Shown piece after piece: positions 44,641-52,713 of a stretch of DNA of 64,000 bases. This DNA is from Friedmanniella luteola (GTDB lineage Bacteria > Actinomycetota > Actinomycetes > Propionibacteriales > Propionibacteriaceae), in NCBI RefSeq assembly GCF_900105065.1, contig NZ_LT629749.1, forward strand, positions 1-64,000. Direction: 5' to 3'. The position numbers and the translations under genes are program-made. The first letter of the stretch is position 1. Every line of letters begins with the position of its first letter. The notes under the pieces were generated by a model. It had not been told where the DNA came from and searched no databases. It worked only from the letters and a program-made list of their open reading frames with translations.

Positions 44641-46308
44641 TCAGGCCTTCGTCCCCGCCAGGTCGTCCTGGGTGGACTGCGCCAGCGCGGCGGCGGGCTC
44701 GGCACCGCCCTGGCCGGAGGCACCGGGCACCCGCAGGACGAGGGCGCCGGGCTGGACTTCGGCCACCATCCGCCCGCACTCGCCGACGGTGTCGCCGTCC
44801 AGCTGGTACTGGTCACGCTCCTCGACGGTGATGGTCACCTTGCGGCCGGTGATCCGGTCCAGCTGCTCGTCGGAGCGGCGCTGCCGGGTGAGCACCCGGG
44901 TGGTGAGCCGGACCCAGTCCGTCGCGGTGCGGGGGGAGGCGACCATGACGTCCAGCAGCCCGTCGTCGTACTTGGCGTCGGGGATCAGGGGGATGTTCGC
45001 CTGCAGGTAGCCGACGTTGCCGACGACGATGACGTGCGCCTTGCGCCGGAGCGGGGGGTCGTCGTCGACCTGGATGGTCGCGTGCAGCGCCGGGTGGTTG
45101 GCGTTCCGCGCCGCCGACACGAAGTACGCGGCCGAGCCGACGGCCTTCTTCAGGTCGGCGTTGGTGCCCTCCATGATCACGGCGTCGATGCCGATGCCGC
45201 CCATCACGGCGAAGTGGTCGGGCGGGCCGTCGTCCACCCGGATCTCCACCAGGTCGACGCCCTTGTCGGCGCCGTCCAGGGCCACCTCGAGCGCGGCGGC
45301 CCGGTCCAGCGGGATGCCGATGTTGCGGGCCAGCAGGTTGCCCGTGCCCGAGGGGATCAGCCCGAACGGGATGCCCGTGCCGGCCAGCCCCGAGCAGATG
45401 ACCCGGATGGTCCCGTCGCCGCCGGCGCCCAGCACGAGGTCGACCCCGGCGTCCACGGCCTGCTGCGTCATGGCCCGGCCCGGGTCGTCGACGGTGGTCT
45501 CGAGCCACAGCGGGTGGCCCCAGCCGCGCTGCTGCAGCTCGTACTCGACCTGGCGGCGGAAGGTGACCCAGTCGAGCACCTTCGACGGGTTGACGATGAC
45601 CGCGGCGCGGCGGGCCGGCGGCCCGTCGGTGTCGTCCGGCTGCCGGCTGCGGACCATCTCGGTGACCAGGTCGTGCGGCACGGGCACCCGCACGCCGCTG
45701 ACGACGAGGCTCAGCACCGCGACCGCCCCCCCGAGCAGCAGGCCGCCGACGAGGTCGCTGACGTGGTGCGCCCCCAGCAGCCAGCAGTCCACCGCGACCA
45801 GCAGCACCACGGCGCTGGCCCCGGACTCCCACAGGAACCGGGCCCGGACGCTCCGCCGGGTCACGGCGAACACCGCGCCGACGCCGATCGCGGTGATCGT
45901 CGAGCTGACCAGGTGCGCCGCGGGGTAGGCCGAGCCCTGGGTGCTGAGCAGGTCGAGCGCCTGGGCGGGCCGGGGCCGGGCGACGAGCAGCCGCAGCAGG
46001 GCCGTCAGCCCCCAGCCGAGCACCGCCATCAGCACGAGCGCCACGGACAGCTGGCGGAAGCGCCGCCGCGACGCCCAGAAGGCGACCGCGAGGAGCACCA
46101 GGTACTGCAGCGTCGGCAGGGTCACGAGCGCGACGGCGGCCGCGACCTGCGCGACGGGGGACGACGGGTCCAGCGCCCGGGGCAGCAGCCGGTCGTCCAG
46201 CGCCTGGACCGGGGCCCAGGTCAGGGTCAGCGCCGTCCAGACGGCGAGCGCGACGACGAGCAGGGCGAGGATCACCACGGCGGCGGGGCGGGGTGGTCGG
46301 CGCGGCAT
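44641..46308 (-). CDS. Fusion of PAP2 phosphatase and diacylglycerol/sphingosine kinase-like domain
   Basis: A 555-residue two-domain protein. Residues about 1-215 are a PAP2-type membrane phosphatase: several helices, ARPRP (first motif), SAYPAAHLVSST (second, with the catalytic-site His) and LGAHHVSDLVGG (third). Residues about 230-540 are a DAGK catalytic domain: VIVNPSK, GAGGDGTIR, LIPSGTGNLLARN and the C-terminal DGDTVGE. One polypeptide thus carries opposite lipid-phosphate activities. ATG 46308 is used. The fused arrangement suggests turnover of polyprenyl phosphate or diacylglycerol at the membrane; the substrate is inferred, not shown. Confidence 0.88.
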   Translation of the reverse strand: MPRRPPRPAAVVILALLVVALAVWTALTLTWAPVQALDDRLLPRALDPSSPVAQVAAAVALVTLPTLQYLVLLAVAFWASRRRFRQLSVALVLMAVLGWGLTALLRLLVARPRPAQALDLLSTQGSAYPAAHLVSSTITAIGVGAVFAVTRRSVRARFLWESGASAVVLLVAVDCWLLGAHHVSDLVGGLLLGGAVAVLSLVVSGVRVPVPHDLVTEMVRSRQPDDTDGPPARRAAVIVNPSKVLDWVTFRRQVEYELQQRGWGHPLWLETTVDDPGRAMTQQAVDAGVDLVLGAGGDGTIRVICSGLAGTGIPFGLIPSGTGNLLARNIGIPLDRAAALEVALDGADKGVDLVEIRVDDGPPDHFAVMGGIGIDAVIMEGTNADLKKAVGSAAYFVSAARNANHPALHATIQVDDDPPLRRKAHVIVVGNVGYLQANIPLIPDAKYDDGLLDVMVASPRTATDWVRLTTRVLTRQRRSDEQLDRITGRKVTITVEERDQYQLDGDTVGECGRMVAEVQPGALVLRVPGASGQGGAEPAAALAQSTQDDLAGTKA

Positions 46309-46394
46309 GCCCTGATCATCCCCTGCCCGACGCCACCTGCTCGACCGGCGCAACTCACGTGCTGCGCCTCCGGCCGGCTGGTTAGGCTGAGGCG

Positions 46395-47669
46395 GTGATC
46401 GACGTCAAGGTGCTCCGCACCGACCCCGACCGTGTCCGTGCCTCCCAGCGGGCGCGGGGCGAGTCGGTGGCGCTGGTCGACGAGCTGCTGGCCGCCGACG
46501 CGGCGCGGCGCAGCGCGATCAGCCGGTACGAGGAGCTGCGGGCCGAGCAGAAGGGTCTCGGCAAGCAGGTCGCCCGGGCCGCCGGCGACGAGCGCGCCGC
46601 CCTGCTGTCCCGCACCCGGGAGCTCGCCGAGGAGGTCAGGAAGGCCGAGGCCAGCTCGGGTGAGGCGTCCGTCGCCTTCGACGCGCTGCTCAAGCAGGTC
46701 GGCAACCTGGTCTTCCCCGACGTCCCGGAGGGTGGCGAGGACGACTACGTCGTGCTCGAGACCCACGGCGAGCGCCGCGACTTCGCCGCCGAGGGCTTCA
46801 CCCCGCGCGACCACCTGGAGCTGGGGCAGCTGCTCGGGGCCATCGACGTCGAGCGGGGGGCCAAGGTCTCCGGCTCCCGCTTCTACTACCTGACCGGCCA
46901 GGGCGCGGAGCTCGAGTTCGCCCTGATGAACCTGGCCATGAGTCTGGCCCTGGCGAACGGGTTCACCCCGATGATCCCGCCGGCGCTGGTCAAGGCGTCC
47001 GCCATGGAGGGCACCGGCTTCCTCGGCCAGGCCGCGCAGGACGTCTACCACCTGCCCGACGACGACCTCTACCTCGTCGGCACCGCCGAGGTCCCGCTGG
47101 CGGCGTACCACTCCGACGAGGTGCTGGACGCGTCCACCCTGCCGCTGCGGTACGCCGGCTTCAGCCCCAGCTACCGCCGCGAGGCGGGCTCCTACGGCAA
47201 GGACACCCGCGGCATCTTCCGGGTGCACTGGTTCGACAAGGTCGAGATGTTCGTCTTCTGCGCCCCCGAGGACGCGGAGGCGGAGCACCAGCGGCTGCTG
47301 GGGTGGGAGAAGGAGTTCATCGAGGCGCTGGAGATCCCCTACCAGGTGCTCGAGCTGGCCGGCGGGGACCTCGGGCTCAGCGCCGCCCGCAAGTACGACT
47401 GCTACGGCTGGCTGCCCACCCAGGACCGCTACCGCGAGATCACGTCCACCTCGAACTGCACCGAGTTCCAGGCCCGGCGCCTCAACGTCCGCACCCGCTC
47501 GGACGGCGGCACCGGCCCGGTGGCCACCCTGAACGGCACGCTCTGCGCGATGACGCGCACGATCATCATGATCCTGGAGAACCACCAGCAGGCCGACGGG
47601 TCCGTGCGGCTCCCGGCGGCGCTGCGCCCGTTCCTGGGCGGCCGCGCTGCCCTGGTCCCGCGCGGATGA
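46395..47669 (+). CDS. serS: Seryl-tRNA synthetase
   Basis: Charges tRNA-Ser, and also tRNA-Sec as the first step of selenocysteine synthesis in this genome. The 424-residue class II enzyme has an N-terminal coiled-coil tRNA arm (about 27-105, [19 protein letters not shown]). Motif 2 is [27 protein letters not shown] in part, and motif 3 is in [20 protein letters not shown] 46395 has TAGGCT ending 6 nt upstream. Its stop overlaps the HAD gene start by 4 bases. Confidence 0.97.
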   Translation: MIDVKVLRTDPDRVRASQRARGESVALVDELLAADAARRSAISRYEELRAEQKGLGKQVARAAGDERAALLSRTRELAEEVRKAEASSGEASVAFDALLKQVGNLVFPDVPEGGEDDYVVLETHGERRDFAAEGFTPRDHLELGQLLGAIDVERGAKVSGSRFYYLTGQGAELEFALMNLAMSLALANGFTPMIPPALVKASAMEGTGFLGQAAQDVYHLPDDDLYLVGTAEVPLAAYHSDEVLDASTLPLRYAGFSPSYRREAGSYGKDTRGIFRVHWFDKVEMFVFCAPEDAEAEHQRLLGWEKEFIEALEIPYQVLELAGGDLGLSAARKYDCYGWLPTQDRYREITSTSNCTEFQARRLNVRTRSDGGTGPVATLNGTLCAMTRTIIMILENHQQADGSVRLPAALRPFLGGRAALVPRG

Positions 47670-48490
47670 GGGCCGAGAACGCGCCCGCGAGCTCGTCGGC
47701 TGACGCCGGGTGGCGCCCCCGGCTGGTCGCGCTCGACGTCGACGGCACCGTGGTGGACCGCAACGGGGCCCTGCCCACCGCGGTGAAGGACGCGATCGCC
47801 CTCGTCGTGGCGGCCGGCGTCCCCGTCGTCCTGTCGACCGGCCGCAGCTGGCACGGCACCCGCGACCTCATCGACCTGCTGGGCCTGCCGCCCGGGCCCG
47901 CCGTCTGCTCGAACGGCGCGGTGACGGTGACCTACCCGCCCGAGGAGGTCGTGAAGGCGATCACGTTCGACCCGCGCGAGGTCATCGACCGGGTGGAGGC
48001 GTTCGCGCCCGGCACGCTGATCGCGGTGGAGGAGATCGGCCGCGGCTACCGGCTCAACGGCCACTTCCCCGCGGAGGACCTGACCGGCGAGATGATCATC
48101 CAGGACTCCGAGCAGCTCGGGGCCCTGCCGGTGACGCGGGTGATCCTCCGGGACCCCACCCGCTCGTCGGAGGACTTCATCGCCCTCGCCCAGCACCTCG
48201 GCCTGCACGGCGTGACCTACTTCGTCGGGTGGAGCGCCTGGCTGGACATCGCGCCCGACGGGGTGAACAAGGCGACGGCGCTGGCCGAGGTCGCCGCCGG
48301 CCTCGGCCTCACCGCGGTCGACGTGCTGGCCTTCGGCGACGGCCGCAACGACCTGGAGATGCTGCGCTGGGCCGGTCGGGGCGTGGCCATCGGCGACGCC
48401 CCGCCGGAGGTGCAGGCGGTGGCCGACGCGGTGACCGACACGTTCGCCGACGGCGGGCCCGTGGCCGAGCTGCGGCGTTGGTTCGGCTGA
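47666..48490 (+). CDS. HAD superfamily hydrolase, Cof type
   Basis: A 274-residue phosphatase. Motif I is [15 protein letters not shown], motif II is STGRSW, the Lys is in GVNKATAL, and motif IV is [12 protein letters not shown]. The alpha/beta cap lies between motifs II and III, as in type IIB Cof-like enzymes. ATG overlaps the serS stop, a common arrangement in actinobacteria, so the two are co-translated. Physiological substrate unknown; small sugar or nucleotide phosphates are typical. Confidence 0.92.
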   Translation: MRAENAPASSSADAGWRPRLVALDVDGTVVDRNGALPTAVKDAIALVVAAGVPVVLSTGRSWHGTRDLIDLLGLPPGPAVCSNGAVTVTYPPEEVVKAITFDPREVIDRVEAFAPGTLIAVEEIGRGYRLNGHFPAEDLTGEMIIQDSEQLGALPVTRVILRDPTRSSEDFIALAQHLGLHGVTYFVGWSAWLDIAPDGVNKATALAEVAAGLGLTAVDVLAFGDGRNDLEMLRWAGRGVAIGDAPPEVQAVADAVTDTFADGGPVAELRRWFG

Positions 48491-48528
48491 CGACCGGTCC
48501 CTGACGGCCAGTCAGGGCGCCGGGCAGC

Positions 48529-50052
48529 TCAGGACCCCTCGAAGCTGATCACCCAGTCGGGCCCGCCCGCGTCGCCCGGGTGCAGTCCCGGACGGGCGGT
48601 CCGGCCGTAGGCGCGGCCGGCCGGGGCGTCGGAGCCCGGGTCGACGTCGTCGCCGAAGGAGTGGGCCTCACCGCCCAGCAGGCTGCGGGTGAGGGCCTCG
48701 GCGTCGGACAGCATCTCGTCCAGGGCGTGGCTGAGGTCGATGTCGGCGGGCGGGCGACCCTGCTGGGCGGCGTTGATCACGGTGCGCCGGATCGCCTCCT
48801 TGGCGAAGGACGCCGTGACGCCCTCGGTCCGGGCGGCCGCGGTCTGCAGGGCCGCCTCGCTGACCCCGCCGGCCTCGAGCAGGGCGGCGCCGTAGAGGCC
48901 GAACAGCCGCCGACGACCCTCCAGGTCGGGCTTGGGGATCTCGACGGCGAGGTCGACCCGGCCAGGCCGCTCCACGAGAGCCCGTTCCAGCAGGTCGGCG
49001 CGGTTGGTGGTCAGCACGAAGGTGATGTCGGCGTCGGCGGCGAGCCCGTCCATCGCCTCCAGGGTCTCGAACAGGGCGGCGTTGGTGTCGCCGCCGCGGT
49101 GCTCGGCCACCAGGTCGCAGTCCTCCAGCACGATCAGGGCGGGCTGGGCCGCGCGGGCCAGCGTCGTCGCCGTGGTGAGCAGCCCGAGCGTCCGGCCGGA
49201 GAGCAGCACGGCGGTGGTGCCCGGGGTCCGGCTCAGCAGGTGGCGGACGAGGTGGGTCTTGCCGGTGCCGGGCGGGCCGTAGAGGAGCACGCCGCGCTTC
49301 AGGTGCTGGCCGGCGGCCCGCAGGGTCTCGCGGTGGGCGCCGACGCCCACCACGTGCCGGGTGACCCGGTCGAGCACCCCGGCGGGCAGCACCACCTGCT
49401 CGGGGCCGACCTCCGGGCGCCGCAGGAAGGTGAGCGACCCACCCGGGTCGTGGTAGTCGAACTCGTCCGAGGCGAACGAGATCACCTGGCCGCGCAGGAT
49501 GCTGAGCCGCGACATCTCGTCGCGGACGAGCCGCATGAACGCCTCGGCGCGGTCCAGGTCCGGGCACAGCAGCTCGAGGGTGTGCTCGTCGCGGCCGTGC
49601 CGGCGGTTCGCGCCGCGCTGCAGCCACGCCACCGGGACGCCGTCGAAGCGCAGCATCCCGATCCCCAGCGTGACGACGCGGCGGTCGGTGTCCGGCCCCG
49701 TGGCCAGGCGCCGGTAGCTGACCGGACCCGGGCTGAACGCGGAGTGGGTGCGGACCAGGTACTCCGACACGCTGTCCACGTGCTCCCGGTTGGCGCCGCT
49801 GATGCCCTGCCGCTCCCCGCGGTAGGTCTCCAGCAGGGCGTCGAGCGCGAGATCGAGGTCGACGACCTGGTGGGCGGGGAAGCTCTCGGTGACCGGCTCC
49901 ACCGTCTGCAGGTCGGCCCCGAGGAAGTCCTGCACCAGCTGGCCCACCTCGGTCAGGCGGTGCTCCGCGGCGTCCGCCTCCCGGGCGACCGTCGCCATCG
50001 CGTCGACGTACCGGGTGAAGGAGCGGGCGAACTCGCGGGTCTCGGCGTCCAC
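48529..50052 (-). CDS. AAA+ ATPase, classical-like, with uncharacterised N-terminal region
   Basis: A 507-residue protein. Residues about 1-230 show no family I recognise (FARSFTRYVDAMATVAREAD start). The AAA core (about 245-440) has Walker A GPPGTGKTH, Walker B ALIVLEDCDLV, sensor 1 FVLTTNRAD, and the arginine finger region LVERPGRVD. The C-terminus is acidic and ends WVISFEGS. GTG 50052 is preceded by GAGG. It follows the WhiB-like gene by 45 bases on the same strand. Function is unknown, and a partner is not visible here beyond its operon neighbours. Confidence 0.85.
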   Translation of the reverse strand: MDAETREFARSFTRYVDAMATVAREADAAEHRLTEVGQLVQDFLGADLQTVEPVTESFPAHQVVDLDLALDALLETYRGERQGISGANREHVDSVSEYLVRTHSAFSPGPVSYRRLATGPDTDRRVVTLGIGMLRFDGVPVAWLQRGANRRHGRDEHTLELLCPDLDRAEAFMRLVRDEMSRLSILRGQVISFASDEFDYHDPGGSLTFLRRPEVGPEQVVLPAGVLDRVTRHVVGVGAHRETLRAAGQHLKRGVLLYGPPGTGKTHLVRHLLSRTPGTTAVLLSGRTLGLLTTATTLARAAQPALIVLEDCDLVAEHRGGDTNAALFETLEAMDGLAADADITFVLTTNRADLLERALVERPGRVDLAVEIPKPDLEGRRRLFGLYGAALLEAGGVSEAALQTAAARTEGVTASFAKEAIRRTVINAAQQGRPPADIDLSHALDEMLSDAEALTRSLLGGEAHSFGDDVDPGSDAPAGRAYGRTARPGLHPGDAGGPDWVISFEGS

Positions 50053-50097
50053 GGGGCCTCCTCGTCGGGGACCCTCACCGTAGACCCGGGGGCCGGG

Positions 50098-50739
50098 TCA
50101 GGCGGCGTCCCGGTGCCCGCGGGACACGGGCCGGGTGACGGCCAGGGTGGCCTCCAGGACCTGCTGCTGGCTCGGCCGGGCGGCGACCGGCCGGGGCGGG
50201 CTCGGCTGGTCGCGCTCCCGCCGCAGGTGCCGCTTGACGGTCGACAGCGAGCAGCCGAGCCGGACCGCGAGCACCTCGAGCGTCTCGTCCGGGTGGGCCG
50301 CCCGGACCCGCAGCACCTCGTCGTGGTCGACGGGGCGGCTCCCGCCGAGCACCCCGGCCAGCGTGTCCAGGTCCTCCGGCGGCACGACGACGCCGAGCCG
50401 GCGGCGGATCTCCACCCGCTGCCGGGCGGTGGTGCCGCCGACGAAGCCGGCGACGTCGTGCTCGACGACGGCGCGGTCGAGGCAGGCGACGACGAGGGGG
50501 CAGCGCTGGCAGGCGGCGGTCGCGCGGGCCACCAGCTCGGCGTAGCGGCGGCGGTCCTCGGCCGGGGCCCCGGCGGCGGGCGGCTCCTCCAGCAGCGGGT
50601 CCTGGAAGACGCGGGGCAGCTGGACGCAGCTGGGCCCGGCGGGCTGGGTGCTGGCGTGGGGTGCGGGAGTGGTGCTGCTCGGCCGGGGGGCGGGAGCGGG
50701 GGCGGTGCTGCGGGGGCGGGGGGCGAGCGAGGTGGTCAT
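50098..50739 (-). CDS. WhiB-like iron-sulfur regulator fused to a C-terminal HTH
   Basis: A 213-residue protein. Cys38, Cys77, Cys80 and Cys86 give the WhiB order C-Xn-C-X2-C-X5-C for a 4Fe-4S cluster. GFVGGTTARQR (98-108) corresponds to the WhiB G[VI]WGG turn but lacks its Trp. Residues about 138-173 add an HTH-like unit (DEVLRVRAAHP, VRLGCSLSTVKRHLRRE) absent from normal 80-130-residue Wbl proteins. The N-terminal 36 residues are Pro/Ser/Thr/Ala-rich. ATG 50739 follows GGAG at 6 nt. Transcribed between crtY and the AAA ATPase. Confidence 0.8.
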   Translation of the reverse strand: MTTSLAPRPRSTAPAPAPRPSSTTPAPHASTQPAGPSCVQLPRVFQDPLLEEPPAAGAPAEDRRRYAELVARATAACQRCPLVVACLDRAVVEHDVAGFVGGTTARQRVEIRRRLGVVVPPEDLDTLAGVLGGSRPVDHDEVLRVRAAHPDETLEVLAVRLGCSLSTVKRHLRRERDQPSPPRPVAARPSQQQVLEATLAVTRPVSRGHRDAA

Positions 50740-50823
50740 GGACGGCTCCGAGGTGTCGTGGTGTCAGGCCTCGGGTGGGACGGCGCCTCGCGGCCTCCGG
50801 TTCCGTGGTGGTGCAGGTTTCCG

Positions 50824-51999
50824 CTAGCGCCGTCCGTGGGCGGCGGCGATGGCGCGGACGGCCCGGTGGACCGGCACGGGCGGCCGCCCGGAGAGGATCC
50901 GGAGCTGGTCGCTGCGGGTGGAGCCGGCGGCGTAGAACCGCTGCACCAGCGCGGGGTCCAGCCGGTAGAAGCGCTGCAGCACCCGGTAGCGCTCGGTGGG
51001 CTCGGCAGCGCCGAACAGCATGGTGTCGAGGAGCCGGTAGAAGCCGCGCTCCCGCCAGGTGCGGGCCGCGTGGGTGTGGGTGAGCTCCAGCAGGGCGGCG
51101 TGGCTGAGGTCCTCGGCCGCCGCGACGAGCCCGGCGAGCCGGATCGCGTCGGGCAGCGAGTAGCCGGTGGTCGGGTGGAAGAGCCCGGCCCGCATGCCCG
51201 CCTTGGCCAGCTCGGTGCCGGTGGAGGCCCAGTAGGCGTCGAAGTCGCCGCTGACGACGACGGGCAGCACCCCGCTCTCGGTGCGGCCGGCGCGCTCGAC
51301 CTGCCAGCCGCGCGCGGTCCCGTAGGCGGCGATCCGGCGCTGCAGGTCGCGGACGTCGAGGTCGGCGGAGTCGCTGTAGTAGGTGTCCTCGACGAAGACC
51401 TCCTGCGGCCCGAACGGCAGCAGGTAGACGAACCGGTAGCCGTCGCGCTGCTCGACGGTGGCGTCCATCACGACGGGCCGCTGGACGCCGTGCGGAGCCC
51501 GGGTGTGCAGGACCTGCCCGACGAACTTCTGGTACCCGAGCCGCAGCAGGCCGAGGTCGCCGGGCCCCCGGGCGTCGAGCACGGCGCGGGCGTGGAGGGT
51601 CCGGCCGTCGTGCAGCCGCACCCGGTCGGGGCGTGCGTCAGCGACGCGGCCGCGGACGACCGATCCGGCGGGCAGCCGGGCGTGCACCACCTCGGCCAGC
51701 CGCTCGGAGGTGATGCTGCGGTACGGCGCGCGCAGCTCGCGGGCGAAGCCGGGGAACGCCACGTCGTAGGCGTCCCACCGGTGGCTGATCAGCGGTTCGA
51801 CCAGCCAGGCGTCGGCGTCGTCCACGTCGGCGGCGAAGTGCGACCAGACGTGGTTGCCGCCGATCCGGTCCTGCTCGACGACCGCGAGCCGGAGGTGCGG
51901 GTGCCGCTCCGCGACGGCGAGGGCGACCAGCCCGCCGGCCAGCCCGCCGCCCAGGACGGCGAGGTCGACGTCGGAGCCCTCGGCGCCCGCGCCCCGCAC
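50824..51999 (-). CDS. crtY: Lycopene beta-cyclase, CrtY type
   Basis: FAD-dependent cyclase making beta-carotene ends, 391 residues. It begins DLAVLGGGLAGGLVALAVAE (dinucleotide fold). GNHVWSHF, RFVYLLPFGPQEVFVEDTYYS and FHPTTGYSLPDAIRLA are CrtY signatures. Most actinobacteria use the small heterodimeric CrtYc/CrtYd cyclase, so this flavoprotein type is less common there. No other carotenoid gene is nearby. GTG 51999 begins 7 bases after the bpa stop, so the two are probably co-transcribed. Confidence 0.93.
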   Translation of the reverse strand: MRGAGAEGSDVDLAVLGGGLAGGLVALAVAERHPHLRLAVVEQDRIGGNHVWSHFAADVDDADAWLVEPLISHRWDAYDVAFPGFARELRAPYRSITSERLAEVVHARLPAGSVVRGRVADARPDRVRLHDGRTLHARAVLDARGPGDLGLLRLGYQKFVGQVLHTRAPHGVQRPVVMDATVEQRDGYRFVYLLPFGPQEVFVEDTYYSDSADLDVRDLQRRIAAYGTARGWQVERAGRTESGVLPVVVSGDFDAYWASTGTELAKAGMRAGLFHPTTGYSLPDAIRLAGLVAAAEDLSHAALLELTHTHAARTWRERGFYRLLDTMLFGAAEPTERYRVLQRFYRLDPALVQRFYAAGSTRSDQLRILSGRPPVPVHRAVRAIAAAHGRR

Positions 52000-52006
52000 G
52001 CCCCGG

Positions 52007-52603
52007 TCAGAGATACATGCCTCCGCTGCCGCCTCCCGGGGGACCCTCGGGAGCGACCGGTCCGCGGCCGGCCGGCAGCGCGCGGCGCATCTGCTCGAGC
52101 TGGGCGCGGGCCGCCATCTGCTGGGCGAACAGGGCGGTCTGGATGCCGTGGAAGAGGCCCTCGAGCCAGCCGACCAGCTGGGCCTGCGCGATCCGGAGCT
52201 CGGCCTCGGTCGGGGTCTCCTCGGCGCTGAAGGGCAGCGCGATCCGGTCCAGCTCCTCGACCAGCTCGGGGGCGAGACCCTCCTTGAGCTCGGCGATCGA
52301 GGCGGAGTGGATCTGGGCCAGCCGGACGCGGCTGGCCTCGTCCAGCGGCGCGGCCTTCACCTCGTCGAGCAGCTGGCGGATCATGTTGCCGATCCGCATG
52401 ACCTTGGCCGGCTGCTCGACCATCTCGGTGACCGACCGGGGCGCGGCGTCGCCCGGGGTCTCGACCCGCTCGACCGGCGGGCCCTCGACGGCCATCGCCT
52501 GCGGCGTCACCACGAACACGCGGCCGTCCTCGGTGGCCCCGGCCACGGCCTGGCTGCCGGGCCCGTCGTTGCCCTGCTCGTCGCTGCTCTGCTCGCTGGT
52601 CAT
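52007..52603 (-). CDS. bpa: Bacterial proteasome activator Bpa (DUF2587)
   Basis: ATP-independent ring activator of the 20S proteasome, 198 residues. The helical core reads PAKVMRIGNMIRQLLDEVKA, LAQIHSASIAELKEGLAPEL and AQLVGWLEGLFHGIQTALFA. The C-terminus ends GMYL, matching the GQYL-type tail that docks into proteasome alpha-ring pockets. The N-terminal 60 residues are disordered. ATG 52603 has TAGGAT ending 6 nt upstream, so a leaderless mRNA is likely. Presence implies prcBA elsewhere in the genome. Confidence 0.95.
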   Translation of the reverse strand: MTSEQSSDEQGNDGPGSQAVAGATEDGRVFVVTPQAMAVEGPPVERVETPGDAAPRSVTEMVEQPAKVMRIGNMIRQLLDEVKAAPLDEASRVRLAQIHSASIAELKEGLAPELVEELDRIALPFSAEETPTEAELRIAQAQLVGWLEGLFHGIQTALFAQQMAARAQLEQMRRALPAGRGPVAPEGPPGGGSGGMYL

Positions 52604-52713
52604 GTCCCGATCCTAGGTGCGGGCACTGACACCACCCCGGCCGCCCGCGGCCCCGGGCGGGGGACCGAAACCGGGTGGAGAGTGTCACAGCCGACGCCTA
52701 GGCTGAGCCGGTC

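Noticed and set aside
50661-51083. Arg/Gly-rich plus-strand frame over the WhiB/crtY junction
   Set aside because: Shadow frame with no domain; composition mirrors the complementary strand coding.
48580-52230. A 1216-codon plus-strand frame opposite the AAA, WhiB-like, crtY and bpa genes
   Set aside because: Composition typical of an antisense shadow and it crosses four well-supported genes.
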